Shown one piece after another: positions 28,054 through 36,954 of a stretch of 64,000 nucleotides of DNA. The number at the start of each line of letters is the position of its first letter. Position 1 is the stretch's first letter. The notes under the pieces are model-generated. The model searched no databases and was not told the DNA's origin. It worked only from the letters and a program-made list of their open reading frames with translations. The DNA comes from Ornithinibacillus scapharcae TW25 (GTDB lineage: Bacteria > Bacillota > Bacilli > Bacillales > Amphibacillaceae): contig NZ_AEWH01000019.1 of the NCBI RefSeq assembly GCF_000190475.1, forward strand, positions 35,510 to 99,509. The letters are read 5' to 3'. A program made the position numbers and the translations under genes.

Positions 28054-28779
28054 ATGGATAAAGTAACCATAATGGGAGTTCCATTCCTAAACATCGATCA
28101 AAACGGCTTTGTCGAACTTCTAGACAACAGGATTCAACAAAAACAAAAGACATTCGTCGTCACCGCCAATCCTGAAATCGTCATGAAAGCCAATGAAGAT
28201 GAAAAATTCAACAGCATTATACAAGAAGCAACCTACACCGTAGCCGACGGAATTGGTGTCGTTAAAGCAGCAAACATACTCAAAACACCACTACCAGGCC
28301 GCGTAACAGGATTCGATACAATGGTAGCATTATTACATAAAGCAAACGAAAATAACTATAAAGTTTACTTACTTGGCGCACAACAAGAAGTCCTAACCAA
28401 ACTAATTGCCATCATCCATCGCGACTATCCGAATATCGACCTTGTCGGCTCCCATAATGGATTCTTCGACCTGAACGATAATACGATTGCCGATGAAGTT
28501 GCAGAACTAAAACCTGATATGACCTTTGTTGCACTTGGTGCACCAAGACAGGAAATATGGATTCATCAAAACTGGGACAAGTTCGAACATGGACTGTTCA
28601 TGGGTGTCGGTGGTTCCTTTGATGGAATAGCTGGAGTCGTGAAGCGCGCTCCAAAAATCTGGCAAAAACTCAATCTAGAATGGCTATACCGCCTACTGCA
28701 ACAGCCAAGTCGTTGGAAAAGAATGCTTGTCCTACCTAAGTTTATGTTTAAAATAATGCGGATGAAGAGGTCGGCATGA
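28054..28779 (+). CDS. tagA: TagA/WecG-family N-acetylmannosaminyltransferase
   Basis: 241 residues, the family's typical size. It has the conserved TANPEIVMKANED region, TVADGIGVV with the catalytic Asp, and FVALGAPRQEIWI. TagA transfers ManNAc from UDP-ManNAc to undecaprenyl-PP-GlcNAc, the committed step of wall teichoic acid or secondary wall polymer linkage-unit synthesis. It starts at ATG 28054 behind AAAGGAG and overlaps the next gene by 4 nt. With the flippase-DUF5693 protein and CsaB it forms the wall-polymer operon that anchors SLH proteins. TagO, the preceding enzyme, is at 62548. Confidence 0.92.
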   Translation: MDKVTIMGVPFLNIDQNGFVELLDNRIQQKQKTFVVTANPEIVMKANEDEKFNSIIQEATYTVADGIGVVKAANILKTPLPGRVTGFDTMVALLHKANENNYKVYLLGAQQEVLTKLIAIIHRDYPNIDLVGSHNGFFDLNDNTIADEVAELKPDMTFVALGAPRQEIWIHQNWDKFEHGLFMGVGGSFDGIAGVVKRAPKIWQKLNLEWLYRLLQQPSRWKRMLVLPKFMFKIMRMKRSA

Positions 28780-31700
28780 GTAAATCAACTTTTATCAAAA
28801 GTACACTGATTTTAACGATTGCAACATTATTATCCAAAGTATTAGGGAGCGTTTTCCGGATTCCGTTGCAAAACATTGCAGGTGACGAGGTTTTAGGGAT
28901 TTTCAGCCTAGTTTACCCCGTCTATATGGTCGCGCTTATTCTATCTGTGGCTGGAATTCCAACAGCGATTTCCAAGCTTATCGCTGAGGCAAGAGTGGAA
29001 AACAATCAAGCAACGATCCGTAATATATATCTAACTGCTTGTATCCTTTCCATTGCTTTTGGGATATTGAGTTTTTCCTTAATTTATAGCTTTTCTTCCC
29101 CGATTGCGGATGCATTAGGTGGACCGTCCACTCGATTAGCACTAATCGTTGTGGCTGGAACATTGTTAATTGCTCCGTATATGGCTGTTTACCGGGGATT
29201 TTTCCAAGGATATGAAGACATGCGACCAACCGCAATTTCTCAAGTAATGGAGCAGTTAGTTCGCGTCGGTCTAATCCTAGTAGCTGCTTTTTATCTAACA
29301 AGACAGGGCTTTTCCGATGAAACAGTAGCCGGTGGGGTCATGATTGGCTCCATCATTGGGGCACTCATTTCCTTTATTTACTTACGGGTGATATACCAGC
29401 GTTCAGCCTTACGAGCAAGGACAGAGGAAGCTTATTCCTTCCAAACGTTCAAGGTCTGGAGTAAGCGTATCTTAATGGTGTCCATTCCAATCGCCATTGG
29501 TGCTATCACGATGGCGTTGATGAATTTAGTCGATTCCCTTACGATTCCGTTTGGACTTCGTGCTACTGGAGTCGAAAATGATGATATTACGTATTTATAT
29601 GGGATATATGGTAGAGGGTTAGCACTAGTCCAAATTGCGACTGTATTCGCGACATCTCTCGTTTTACCACTTATTCCATTATTAACAAAGAAATTAGTCG
29701 AAAAAGACACTACTGGAATTAAAGGTACAATCGAAAAAACGCATTTTATGACACATTTAACATCCTGGCCAGCAGCACTTGGGTTATTTGCCTTAACAAT
29801 ACCGTTAAACATTGCCCTTTTCTCCAATATGGAAGGTAGTTTGATGTTATCTATTTTTAATTTTAGCTCGGTGTTCCTATCACTGACTTTAGTTGGGACT
29901 GGAATCTTACAAGGGTTAAATAAGGCAAGACTTGCTGCATCCATTATTATTATCGGTGTCGTAACGAAGGTAATTTTCAATATTGTCCTGATCAATATAA
30001 GTGGTCTGACAGGTGCGGCGATTGCGACATTACTGGTTTACGTGGTGTTATTTATCGTAAATACGATTTATATTTACCGAAATGCACCGTTTAAGATTGT
30101 AACAGCTAACACGATTAAGATTATTCTTGCTTCGATTGTCATGGGTGCGGTTATTGGACTACCACTCATGACGATGGACGTATCAGAATGGTCAAGGTTC
30201 ACAGCTCTTTTATATAGTGCAGCTGGGATTGTTGTTGGTGCAGGAATATACTTTATATCGTTATTCCTATTAAAAGTACTGAATAAACAATCGTTACAAT
30301 CACTACCTATCATCAATAAGTTTTGGAAAAAGTCGACTACAACAACAGAAAAAACTCCAACTCACTCGGAAAGGAATGAAACTATGTCGTCGAAAAAGCG
30401 TATCATTCTTTGGATTATTACAATTGTATTGTTACTCGCTTCGCTACCAGGCATTATCAATCGCTGGCAGACCGAGAGTGAAAACAACGAATATGAGATT
30501 GTCGTTCCATATGATGAAATCTTCACCTTAACAGAGGAAGGAACGGTTACAGTCGATGAAGCTCTTTCTACACTGAAGGATGCTGGATTAACAACTGTCA
30601 GTGTTCAACCAATTACGCTAGCGAATTGGGAACTAATGGGTATTATCCAGATGTATACGGAGGAAGAGCTCAACCAGCTGCTTCGTTTTAGTAATCACCA
30701 ACTTGATTTAAGTCAGGAACGAAATGGTTTCTATATTACATTACCATCCGATCCGTATTACTTGGATAAGATTAAAGAGTACTTTGAGCCGGAAGAAATT
30801 CCGATTAATGGGATGTCTGTTTACTTCATTCCGTCTGACAATGGTATTGGGTTAAATACGAGTCTTGGATATGATGAACAAATCATTAACAACATTAAGA
30901 GTCACGGATTGTCCTATATTCTCCGTGTCGAAAATAATGATAGTGAAACCAATTATCGTGATGTAGAATCCATTACGAATTTAAATGGTCACACAAGTGC
31001 TGTACTTTTCTCTGGTGAGGAAGTAATCGGATATCCAGAGATTGACGAATTAAAAGATCATGTAAGTACCTTGAGTGATGCTGGATATTCTCTATATATG
31101 ATTGAATTTAGCGCACAAAAAGGTATGCAAACAGCTGCTCGAGAGACGGATTACGATATCATTCGTCTACACAGCTTACGAATTGCCAAGGATACGCTCC
31201 CAGCAGATATTGATAAAGCAGTAAGAGCTATTAAAGAACGAAATATCAAGACCATCTTCTTCCGCCTACCATTTGAGGAAGCGATTCAGTCCTTAGAAAT
31301 GGGTGTTGAATTTATTGAAGGTGTAACAGATAAACTACCAGATCACTTCACACCTGGTGTAGCAGCTCCTTTTGAAAAGATTGAGATTCCAATCTGGAGT
31401 CAAATTGCTTCCCTATTAGCAGGAGTTCTATTTATGACACTTGCAGCGTTAGAGGTGTTTAAGGATCGTAGGCTTCATCTTGCGGCACCTATTATCATGG
31501 CGGCTCTTACCGTTGCGTACTTGTTGACAGACCGTCTAGCGATTCTGCAAGTCTTTGCTCTACTAGTTGCTGTCGTTGCACCTATTTATGCCGTGCTCTC
31601 GGCTAGAAACTTAGAAACAACGAATATTGGCAAGATCATTTTGGCTTATCTTAAAGCGATTGCCATTACCTTAGTTGGTATCATGATTGTCGTTGGTTTA

Positions 31701-32282
31701 CTGAATGGTAATGCCTTTATTACTGGATTTGAAGTATTCCGTGGCGTGAAGCTTGTTTATGTCATTCCAATCACCTTTGTCCTTATTTTCGTACTTTGGT
31801 TTGGAAATATGGTCAATGTGAAGAGTACAAAGGCAATTGTTACCTTTATGAATGCTCCAGTACGTTACTGGCAAGTCATTGTGATGTTGATATTTGCAGC
31901 CGCTGCATTCTATTACATTACACGAACAGGTAATGCTGGAACTGTTAGTGACCTAGAATTAGCATTCAGACAAAAGTTAGAGGATGTTTTATATGTACGA
32001 CCACGTACAAAAGAATTCTTAATTGGCTTCCCATTATTCATCGTAGGACTTTATATCATGGGAATGTCTAAGTGGGGCAAATTGTTACTGGTACCGGGTG
32101 TCATCGGATTCCTATCGATCATGAACACATTTACCCACTTCCATATTCCATTAGGACTATCCTTACTACGTACGGTTTATAGTGTCGTGTTAGGATTGGT
32201 AATTGGTTTAATCTTAATCGCAATTGTGAAGTTTGTTATCAACTTCGTCCGGAAGCATTGGAATAAGGAGTTGACTTCATAA
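28776..32282 (+). CDS. MVF/PST-family polysaccharide flippase fused to DUF5693 membrane protein
   Basis: 1168 residues in one unbroken frame. Residues 1 to about 510 form a SpoVB/MurJ-like lipid-linked polysaccharide flippase with about 14 membrane helices (LLSKVLGSVFRIPLQNIAG at the N terminus). Residues from about 537 (MSSKKRIILWIITIVLLLAS) to the end form a DUF5693 protein: one helix, an extracytoplasmic domain (about 565-870) and a C-terminal bundle of membrane helices. In related S-layer loci I recall DUF5693 as a separate gene next to csaB, so this is a fusion. A ribosome-site-like AAAGGAATG and ATG lie at the junction. Likely role: export and modification of the secondary wall polymer. 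It overlaps csaB by 1 nt. Confidence 0.87.
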   Translation: MSKSTFIKSTLILTIATLLSKVLGSVFRIPLQNIAGDEVLGIFSLVYPVYMVALILSVAGIPTAISKLIAEARVENNQATIRNIYLTACILSIAFGILSFSLIYSFSSPIADALGGPSTRLALIVVAGTLLIAPYMAVYRGFFQGYEDMRPTAISQVMEQLVRVGLILVAAFYLTRQGFSDETVAGGVMIGSIIGALISFIYLRVIYQRSALRARTEEAYSFQTFKVWSKRILMVSIPIAIGAITMALMNLVDSLTIPFGLRATGVENDDITYLYGIYGRGLALVQIATVFATSLVLPLIPLLTKKLVEKDTTGIKGTIEKTHFMTHLTSWPAALGLFALTIPLNIALFSNMEGSLMLSIFNFSSVFLSLTLVGTGILQGLNKARLAASIIIIGVVTKVIFNIVLINISGLTGAAIATLLVYVVLFIVNTIYIYRNAPFKIVTANTIKIILASIVMGAVIGLPLMTMDVSEWSRFTALLYSAAGIVVGAGIYFISLFLLKVLNKQSLQSLPIINKFWKKSTTTTEKTPTHSERNETMSSKKRIILWIITIVLLLASLPGIINRWQTESENNEYEIVVPYDEIFTLTEEGTVTVDEALSTLKDAGLTTVSVQPITLANWELMGIIQMYTEEELNQLLRFSNHQLDLSQERNGFYITLPSDPYYLDKIKEYFEPEEIPINGMSVYFIPSDNGIGLNTSLGYDEQIINNIKSHGLSYILRVENNDSETNYRDVESITNLNGHTSAVLFSGEEVIGYPEIDELKDHVSTLSDAGYSLYMIEFSAQKGMQTAARETDYDIIRLHSLRIAKDTLPADIDKAVRAIKERNIKTIFFRLPFEEAIQSLEMGVEFIEGVTDKLPDHFTPGVAAPFEKIEIPIWSQIASLLAGVLFMTLAALEVFKDRRLHLAAPIIMAALTVAYLLTDRLAILQVFALLVAVVAPIYAVLSARNLETTNIGKIILAYLKAIAITLVGIMIVVGLLNGNAFITGFEVFRGVKLVYVIPITFVLIFVLWFGNMVNVKSTKAIVTFMNAPVRYWQVIVMLIFAAAAFYYITRTGNAGTVSDLELAFRQKLEDVLYVRPRTKEFLIGFPLFIVGLYIMGMSKWGKLLLVPGVIGFLSIMNTFTHFHIPLGLSLLRTVYSVVLGLVIGLILIAIVKFVINFVRKHWNKELTS
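30370..30386 (+). promoter_or_regulatory. Internal ribosome site and start at the fusion junction
   Basis: AAAGGAATGAAACT precedes ATG 30384, in frame, at codon 537 of the fused protein. It could give a separate DUF5693 product in addition to the fusion. It may also be the fossil start codon from before the genes merged. Confidence 0.5.
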
Positions 32283-33367
32283 TGCATGTTGTTTTATCAG
32301 GATATTATGGGTTCGACAATGTTGGTGACGAAGCGATTCTTTTTTCTATCGTTCAGGCATTGCGGGAAGTACAGCCAGATATTGAAATAACAGTGCTTTC
32401 CAATAACCCTGACCATACTGCTAAGACCTATGACGTGAAGGCTGTTAACCGCTGGAAGTTCGGAGAGGTTAGCGCTACAATTAAGGCTTCCGATGGTCTC
32501 ATTAGTGGTGGTGGAAGCCTACTTCAAGACCAAACTGGGATGAAGTCGATTCCCTATTATACCGGGATTATGCGAATTGCGAGATGGCATAAAAAGCCTG
32601 TGTTTATCTACGCACAAGGAATGGGACCAATTAATCGCGGGATTAGTAAGTGGTTCGTTCGTTCGACATTAAATAAAGTAAGTGGAATTACCGTTCGAGA
32701 TGTCGACTCCCAGAAGTTATTACAAGGGATTGGCGTTAAACTGCCAATCTCAATCGTCCCTGACCCAGTGCTAGGACTAGCTGGTAAGAGCTTTACTTCC
32801 GTATGGGAGCCACATGAATTAGGGGATCAGTTTGTAACCGTTAGTGTGCGTGACTGGCCATCTGAAGTTAAGTTTAAAGAAAAAATTGCCGGCGGTTTAG
32901 ATGAACTCGTTCGGGAAGGTTATGGTGTTGTTTTTGTTCCGATGCATGGTGAACATGATGCAGTTGCTTCGAAAGAGACAGCTGATTTGATGAAGGAGAA
33001 AAGTTTCATTTATCCATCCAATGCATCCATTGAGGAGAAAATAGCCATTATCGGTGAATCTCGGTTACTGATTGGAATGCGATTGCATGCATTGATTTTC
33101 TCAGCAGTTACTCGTACACCATTTATCGGCCTATCCTACGATCCAAAAATCAATTCCTTTGCCGCTATCTGTGAACAACCGATAGCCGGCCATGTGAATG
33201 AAAATAACTGGGACAGTGCTTCACTAGCATTACAAGCTAAACAAAGCTTAGATAAGCTAGAACAGCAAGAACAGCTAGTTAGTAAGCACGTAGAAGTTCT
33301 AAACGAAAACGCAATTGAAACAGCAAGAATGGCTGTAGACATCTTCACGAAAGCAGCTCACCGATAG
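32282..33367 (+). CDS. csaB: Polysaccharide pyruvyl transferase CsaB
   Basis: 361 residues with the pyruvyl transferase family layout: GYYGFDNVGDEAIL at the N terminus, DGLISGGGSLLQD, FIYAQGMGPI, VRDVDSQKLL, and MRLHALIFSAVTRTPFIGLSYDPK near the C terminus. CsaB adds pyruvate to the secondary wall polymer, which creates the ligand for SLH domains. It is translationally coupled to the preceding gene (TAATG overlap). It is the last gene of the tagA-flippase-csaB operon, and four SLH proteins are encoded within 14 kb upstream. Confidence 0.95.
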   Translation: MHVVLSGYYGFDNVGDEAILFSIVQALREVQPDIEITVLSNNPDHTAKTYDVKAVNRWKFGEVSATIKASDGLISGGGSLLQDQTGMKSIPYYTGIMRIARWHKKPVFIYAQGMGPINRGISKWFVRSTLNKVSGITVRDVDSQKLLQGIGVKLPISIVPDPVLGLAGKSFTSVWEPHELGDQFVTVSVRDWPSEVKFKEKIAGGLDELVREGYGVVFVPMHGEHDAVASKETADLMKEKSFIYPSNASIEEKIAIIGESRLLIGMRLHALIFSAVTRTPFIGLSYDPKINSFAAICEQPIAGHVNENNWDSASLALQAKQSLDKLEQQEQLVSKHVEVLNENAIETARMAVDIFTKAAHR

Positions 33368-33386
33368 GATGGTGAGCTGCTTTTTT
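33350..33386 (+). terminator. Terminator of the csaB operon
   Basis: AAAGCAGCTCACC / GGTGAGCTGC stem with a T-run, partly inside the end of csaB. The T-run leads straight into a palindromic repeat. Confidence 0.93.
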
Positions 33387-33414
33387 GGGACATGGGGACA
33401 GGTCCCTTGTCCCA
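33386..33414. repeat. Palindromic intergenic repeat, copy 5, left border of toxin island
   Basis: Well-preserved copy, in the opposite orientation to copies 1-4 (centre reads GGGGACAGGTCCC). A truncated echo (GGGAACAGGTC) follows at about 33419. Confidence 0.85.
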
Positions 33415-33559
33415 TGCCGGGAACAGGTCGAAAGTTTGAGATGAAAGTCATTATTCCTAGATATATTGGTTCATTCTCTATTCTACCTACTAAACCTAAA
33501 GGACTATTTTCCTTCATGATAGAAACTCTCTACCTCAGATATCCGTACATATATAGAAT

Positions 33560-35716
33560 TTGGTTTTTTCTGGGAGGGGGGAAAATATAATACTATCAAT
33601 ATTTCGTCAAAAAGTAATAAACCGTTATGATGGGTTGATTGACAAGGTGCACGCCTGGAAGGAAAATCATCAAGCTTTGTTGATGCGACTGAGGAAAATT
33701 TATATCGCTGTGATTTGGTTATTGATTCCGGTGGTGTTGTTGTTCTGGCTTCTTTTTCCTATATCTAGAACCATGATTGTCATTTTATTTTGGAGCTACT
33801 ATGCTTTATGGCAATTTTGGATTCTATCCCGTAGTAAAACGATATCCTGGAGTCATTATGCCAGGTTTTTCTTTTCTGGCATTTGGATTGTTGGACCAAT
33901 AACAGTTTTACTCGTGTGGGGAATCCACTTCCTCTTCGCTGATGGTCTAATAACTGTAACAGATTATTGGAGTTCAGCAATAGTTGGCCCAATCATAGAA
34001 GAGGTAATTAAGGTCTTACCGTTATTATTTTTCCTTTTTGTGACTGGAAAAGAGCGCCAATTAAGTTTGGTTGATTATGCGTTAATAGGAGCAGCAGTTG
34101 GAACTGGTTTTCAGTTTATGGAAGAGGTTTTGCGTGCATGGGGGAGTACTAACGAGTCTTTATTGTTATCTATTTTTAGGTTTTTTAGTCCCTTTGAAAA
34201 AACTTGGGGATTCGATACGTTATTTCCTGGTGGTTCTCAATATGGTGAAGTAATCGCCGCTGGACATCATGTTTGGACTGCCTTTGTAACATTAGGAATC
34301 GGTTTTGCAATCCATTATAGGAGTAGATTTTCTCGATTCGTCTGGTTAGTACCCTTGCTACTATGGTGCTGGTCTACCTTTGATCACATTGCTTATAACA
34401 CACAAGTAAATATTACATTTTCTTCTTTTGGCATTGAACTAGTACATTTTTTAACAAATCATGGTCATCTAATTAAGTGGGCATTTGTCCTATCCCTTAT
34501 CGCAGCGGTATACTTGGATTATCGAAACTTAAATAAGGTAAAGTCGTCATTACCTCTATTACCACAAGAAAAATTCTTAGAACCTTTAACAGAAATGATA
34601 GAGTTGGTTAAAGCATTTCGACATGGTCCCAAGCGCTGGGCGCAAACCATGCTATTCTATCGTGAAAGACGTGCTTTTGGATTCTCTACTATTTTGAAGT
34701 TAGGGCAGGAAAAAGTTGACCGGATACATAAGAAAATGTGGAGTGCCTACCAATTGCTCGGATTTGCTCTATTATTCTTGCTAGTCAACTGGAGCTACGC
34801 TACGATTGAACCAGAATATATGAGATACCTAGCTGGCGTGTTTGACGGCTTATCTGGTTGGTGGGATAACTTAGACCCATTCACTAAAACCGGGCTCATT
34901 ATCACAACTGGTGCTACAATCGGGTTATTTATGGTGGCAACCGGTGGTGGAATTATCGCCGCTGGCTTTACAGGATTCGGAACATCGATGTTAGCAAAGG
35001 ACGTACTCGACGGGTCAGACAAGATTGCCAATGTCATTCGAAATCCGAAGACATTATTTGACCAAGCAAAGGACTTATCCCCTCAGGAATTTCTGATCCG
35101 AACCGGTGTGACTGGACTGGAGCTCCTAGCCAAACGCTTCCCTGTCACTAGGGCATTTGACGAGATGACTAGTGGTCTTCAGAAGAAGTCGCAGGGACTT
35201 GGGCAGAAGGTTGGGATTGATGGTGGGAAAGGGAAGTCGGGTTCTGTTGAGGGTGATGGTGGTAAGGGTACGGGTAATAGTAATCTAAAAGCCCAATTTA
35301 CAAAAGAACAGTTTGCCACTAAACCATCATATTCTCCTGTACCGGATAAATGGACGAAGAAAGGTGGTACAGTGAGAATTGATGAAGATGGTACTTGGGT
35401 ATATACAAATAAGAAGGGGCAGACTGTAAGGTATCCTGATGGTTATCCAGACTTCACTGAATATGCACATCCAACTGTTAAGCCGGTAGAAATCGAAATT
35501 GCAAATCCAACCAATCGTCCATTGGATAATAAAAACGCAAATATAAAGGCGGGATTGAACAAAGATTCCGACCCACCTGTTGCTTCTTTAAATGAAGCTC
35601 CTGAAGGTTATACTTGGCATCATCATCAAGATGGAAAAACAATGATTCTTGTTGATAAAAAGGTTCATAGAGAATTTACTCACGCAGGTGGAGTAAGTAT
35701 CGTTAATAGAAATTAG
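33560..35716 (+). CDS. PrsW-like membrane protease domain fused to a WHH/HNH nuclease toxin
   Basis: Up to 718 residues. The N-terminal part (about 45-315) is a multi-helix membrane domain with PrsW-type motifs: EEVIK (Glu147, Glu148, Lys151), FQFMEE (184-189), AGHHVW (His236/237) and FDHIAYN (His276). A second membrane region with two helices follows (about 395-475). A Gly/Lys-rich linker (about 550-575) leads to a C-terminal toxin-type region: VRYPDGYPDF, and a WHHHQDGKTM motif at 686-695 with further His at 703 and 708, as in HNH/Endo VII nucleases with the WHH motif. The next gene is an SMI1/KNR4 immunity protein. The start is uncertain: TTG 33560 precedes the only ribosome-site-like GGGAGGGGGG, so the true start may be a rare codon downstream. 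Confidence 0.8.
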   Translation: MVFSGRGENIILSIFRQKVINRYDGLIDKVHAWKENHQALLMRLRKIYIAVIWLLIPVVLLFWLLFPISRTMIVILFWSYYALWQFWILSRSKTISWSHYARFFFSGIWIVGPITVLLVWGIHFLFADGLITVTDYWSSAIVGPIIEEVIKVLPLLFFLFVTGKERQLSLVDYALIGAAVGTGFQFMEEVLRAWGSTNESLLLSIFRFFSPFEKTWGFDTLFPGGSQYGEVIAAGHHVWTAFVTLGIGFAIHYRSRFSRFVWLVPLLLWCWSTFDHIAYNTQVNITFSSFGIELVHFLTNHGHLIKWAFVLSLIAAVYLDYRNLNKVKSSLPLLPQEKFLEPLTEMIELVKAFRHGPKRWAQTMLFYRERRAFGFSTILKLGQEKVDRIHKKMWSAYQLLGFALLFLLVNWSYATIEPEYMRYLAGVFDGLSGWWDNLDPFTKTGLIITTGATIGLFMVATGGGIIAAGFTGFGTSMLAKDVLDGSDKIANVIRNPKTLFDQAKDLSPQEFLIRTGVTGLELLAKRFPVTRAFDEMTSGLQKKSQGLGQKVGIDGGKGKSGSVEGDGGKGTGNSNLKAQFTKEQFATKPSYSPVPDKWTKKGGTVRIDEDGTWVYTNKKGQTVRYPDGYPDFTEYAHPTVKPVEIEIANPTNRPLDNKNANIKAGLNKDSDPPVASLNEAPEGYTWHHHQDGKTMILVDKKVHREFTHAGGVSIVNRN

Positions 35717-35730
35717 TTAGGAGGATATAT

Positions 35731-36180
35731 ATGGCGGAAATTTATGGTTCAAATGATAATCTTTCGTTAGAACAAATAGAAATATTTGAAAGTAAGAATA
35801 ACATTAAACTAACTAAAAAATATATTAATTTTTTACTAAAATGGAATGGGGGAAAAGTGATACCTAATTTATTTATGATATCTAATGAGCAAGGACCAAG
35901 TGTTTTGAATGTTTTTTATGGTATTGGCGATATGTATGATAACTTAACAGATTTTATTGAGATAATGGATGAGAGGTTACCAGTAGGATTTATTCCAATT
36001 GGGGATGACCCTTCCGGTAATGTTATATGTTTAGGGACAAAGGAACCTTATTACGACAAGATTTATTTTTGGGATCATGAACTAGAACCGGAAGACCCTA
36101 ATGATATGAGTAACATGTATTTTTTAGCAAATAGTATTGATGAATTCTTAGATAATTTATATGAGGACACTGAAGAATAA
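35731..36180 (+). CDS. SMI1/KNR4-family immunity protein
   Basis: 149 residues, acidic, of the SMI1/KNR4 (SUKH) superfamily: an N-terminal helix pair (IEIFESKNNIKLTKKYINFL), then LKWNGGKV, a beta-rich centre (LPVGFIPIGDDPSGNVICLG) and IYFWDHE, ending in an acidic helix. SUKH proteins are the commonest immunity proteins of polymorphic toxin systems and neutralise nuclease toxins by direct binding. ATG 35731 lies after AGGAGGATAT, 14 bp behind the toxin's stop, so it is co-transcribed. It is the presumed antidote to the WHH nuclease. Confidence 0.9.
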   Translation: MAEIYGSNDNLSLEQIEIFESKNNIKLTKKYINFLLKWNGGKVIPNLFMISNEQGPSVLNVFYGIGDMYDNLTDFIEIMDERLPVGFIPIGDDPSGNVICLGTKEPYYDKIYFWDHELEPEDPNDMSNMYFLANSIDEFLDNLYEDTEE

Positions 36181-36188
36181 AAAGAAGT

Positions 36189-36425
36189 ATTAACAGTGAA
36201 AACATTATACAGCTATATATAAAGCACTTGTTTAATAAGCAACAAGTGCTTTTTGCTGAGAAAGACTATCTTAGCCTTGAACCACGTGAAGCTTTAGCTG
36301 GTGATATTATTGATGCAAGGAATATCTATATAAAAGAAGGGCTTTACACTCCTGAGATACGTTCAGGATTATTGGAAGAAATAAAATTAAATATAACAAG
36401 GTACCCAGATATTTTTGATACGTAA
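36189..36425 (+). pseudogene. C-terminal remnant of a second toxin
   Basis: An open frame without a convincing start (the first usual codon is TTG 36228, no ribosome site). It reads LFAEKDYLSLEPREALAGDI, then DARNIYIKEGLYTPEIRSGL and ends PDIFDT. It looks like the last ~75 residues of a larger toxin: acidic, helical, and placed immediately before an immunity gene, the usual sign of a displaced toxin tail in polymorphic toxin loci. I do not recognise the toxin family with certainty. Confidence 0.55.
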
Positions 36426-36442
36426 TAGGGAGGTGGAGAAAG

Positions 36443-36909
36443 TTGTACATTTTAGTCGTACTTACCGAATTAAAGAATAATCGTTTATTAAGAAATGAGA
36501 GTGCAGTAGAAAAATTTGAAAACCCATAGAAAATATTTTAGACATGGAGGATGTTAATCATATAGAAATATTGTGTCAAGGATTTGATGATTTAACCGAA
36601 AATGATGAAGTAATGTTTGGATTAATTCATGCTATAGAGTCTTATGATAAGATTGCTAGTTCTGAAATTTCTTTGAAAGTGTTAGCTAGTTCTATTCCTA
36701 AAATGCTACCTCACGCTAAGGAATGGTTAAAGATACTTCACAAAAGGATATTAAATCATGAACCATCAAGGAATATTTATAAAGAAATCCTTCCCACATT
36801 AAACAATGATATTCAGAAATATATTTTGTCTCAATTAAATAGTATTAAAGAAAGGAACCCAAGTCGTTTTGAAGAAAGTGTAAATTCTATATTAGATTTT
36901 ATAAAGTAA
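36443..36909 (+). pseudogene. Imm30-like immunity gene, frameshifted
   Basis: The first part starts at TTG 36443 behind GGGAGGTGGAG and reads LTELKNNRLLRNESAVEKFE before a stop at 36527. Shifting frame at about 36524 restores IENILDMEDVNHIEILCQGF and continues to 36909 (FDDLTENDEVMFGLIHAIES, LPHAKEWLKILHKRILNHEP). The joined product of about 155 residues resembles Imm30-type immunity proteins of bacterial toxin systems. One missing base between 36523 and 36526 explains both frames. The downstream piece could still be translated from ATG 36544, but it would lack the N-terminal helix. Confidence 0.75.
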
Positions 36910-36913
36910 CGTA

Positions 36914-36954
36914 AAACCTTGATTGGCAAAGTGATATGCCTTTCAAGGTTGTTT
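36914..36954 (+). terminator. Terminator of the toxin-immunity island
   Basis: AACCTTGA / TCAAGGTT stem with an inner GGCA / TGCC pairing, followed by GTTTCT. It lies directly after the Imm30-like frame. Confidence 0.75.

Noticed and set aside
28776-32282. Fusion as an assembly artefact
   Set aside because: The frame is open through the junction with no homopolymer slip, and both domains are complete; an error remains possible but nothing in the sequence indicates it.
33369-33590. Small protein encoded across the palindrome after csaB
   Set aside because: The peptide is a translation of the repeat and AT-rich leader; there is no ribosome site and the csaB terminator precedes it.
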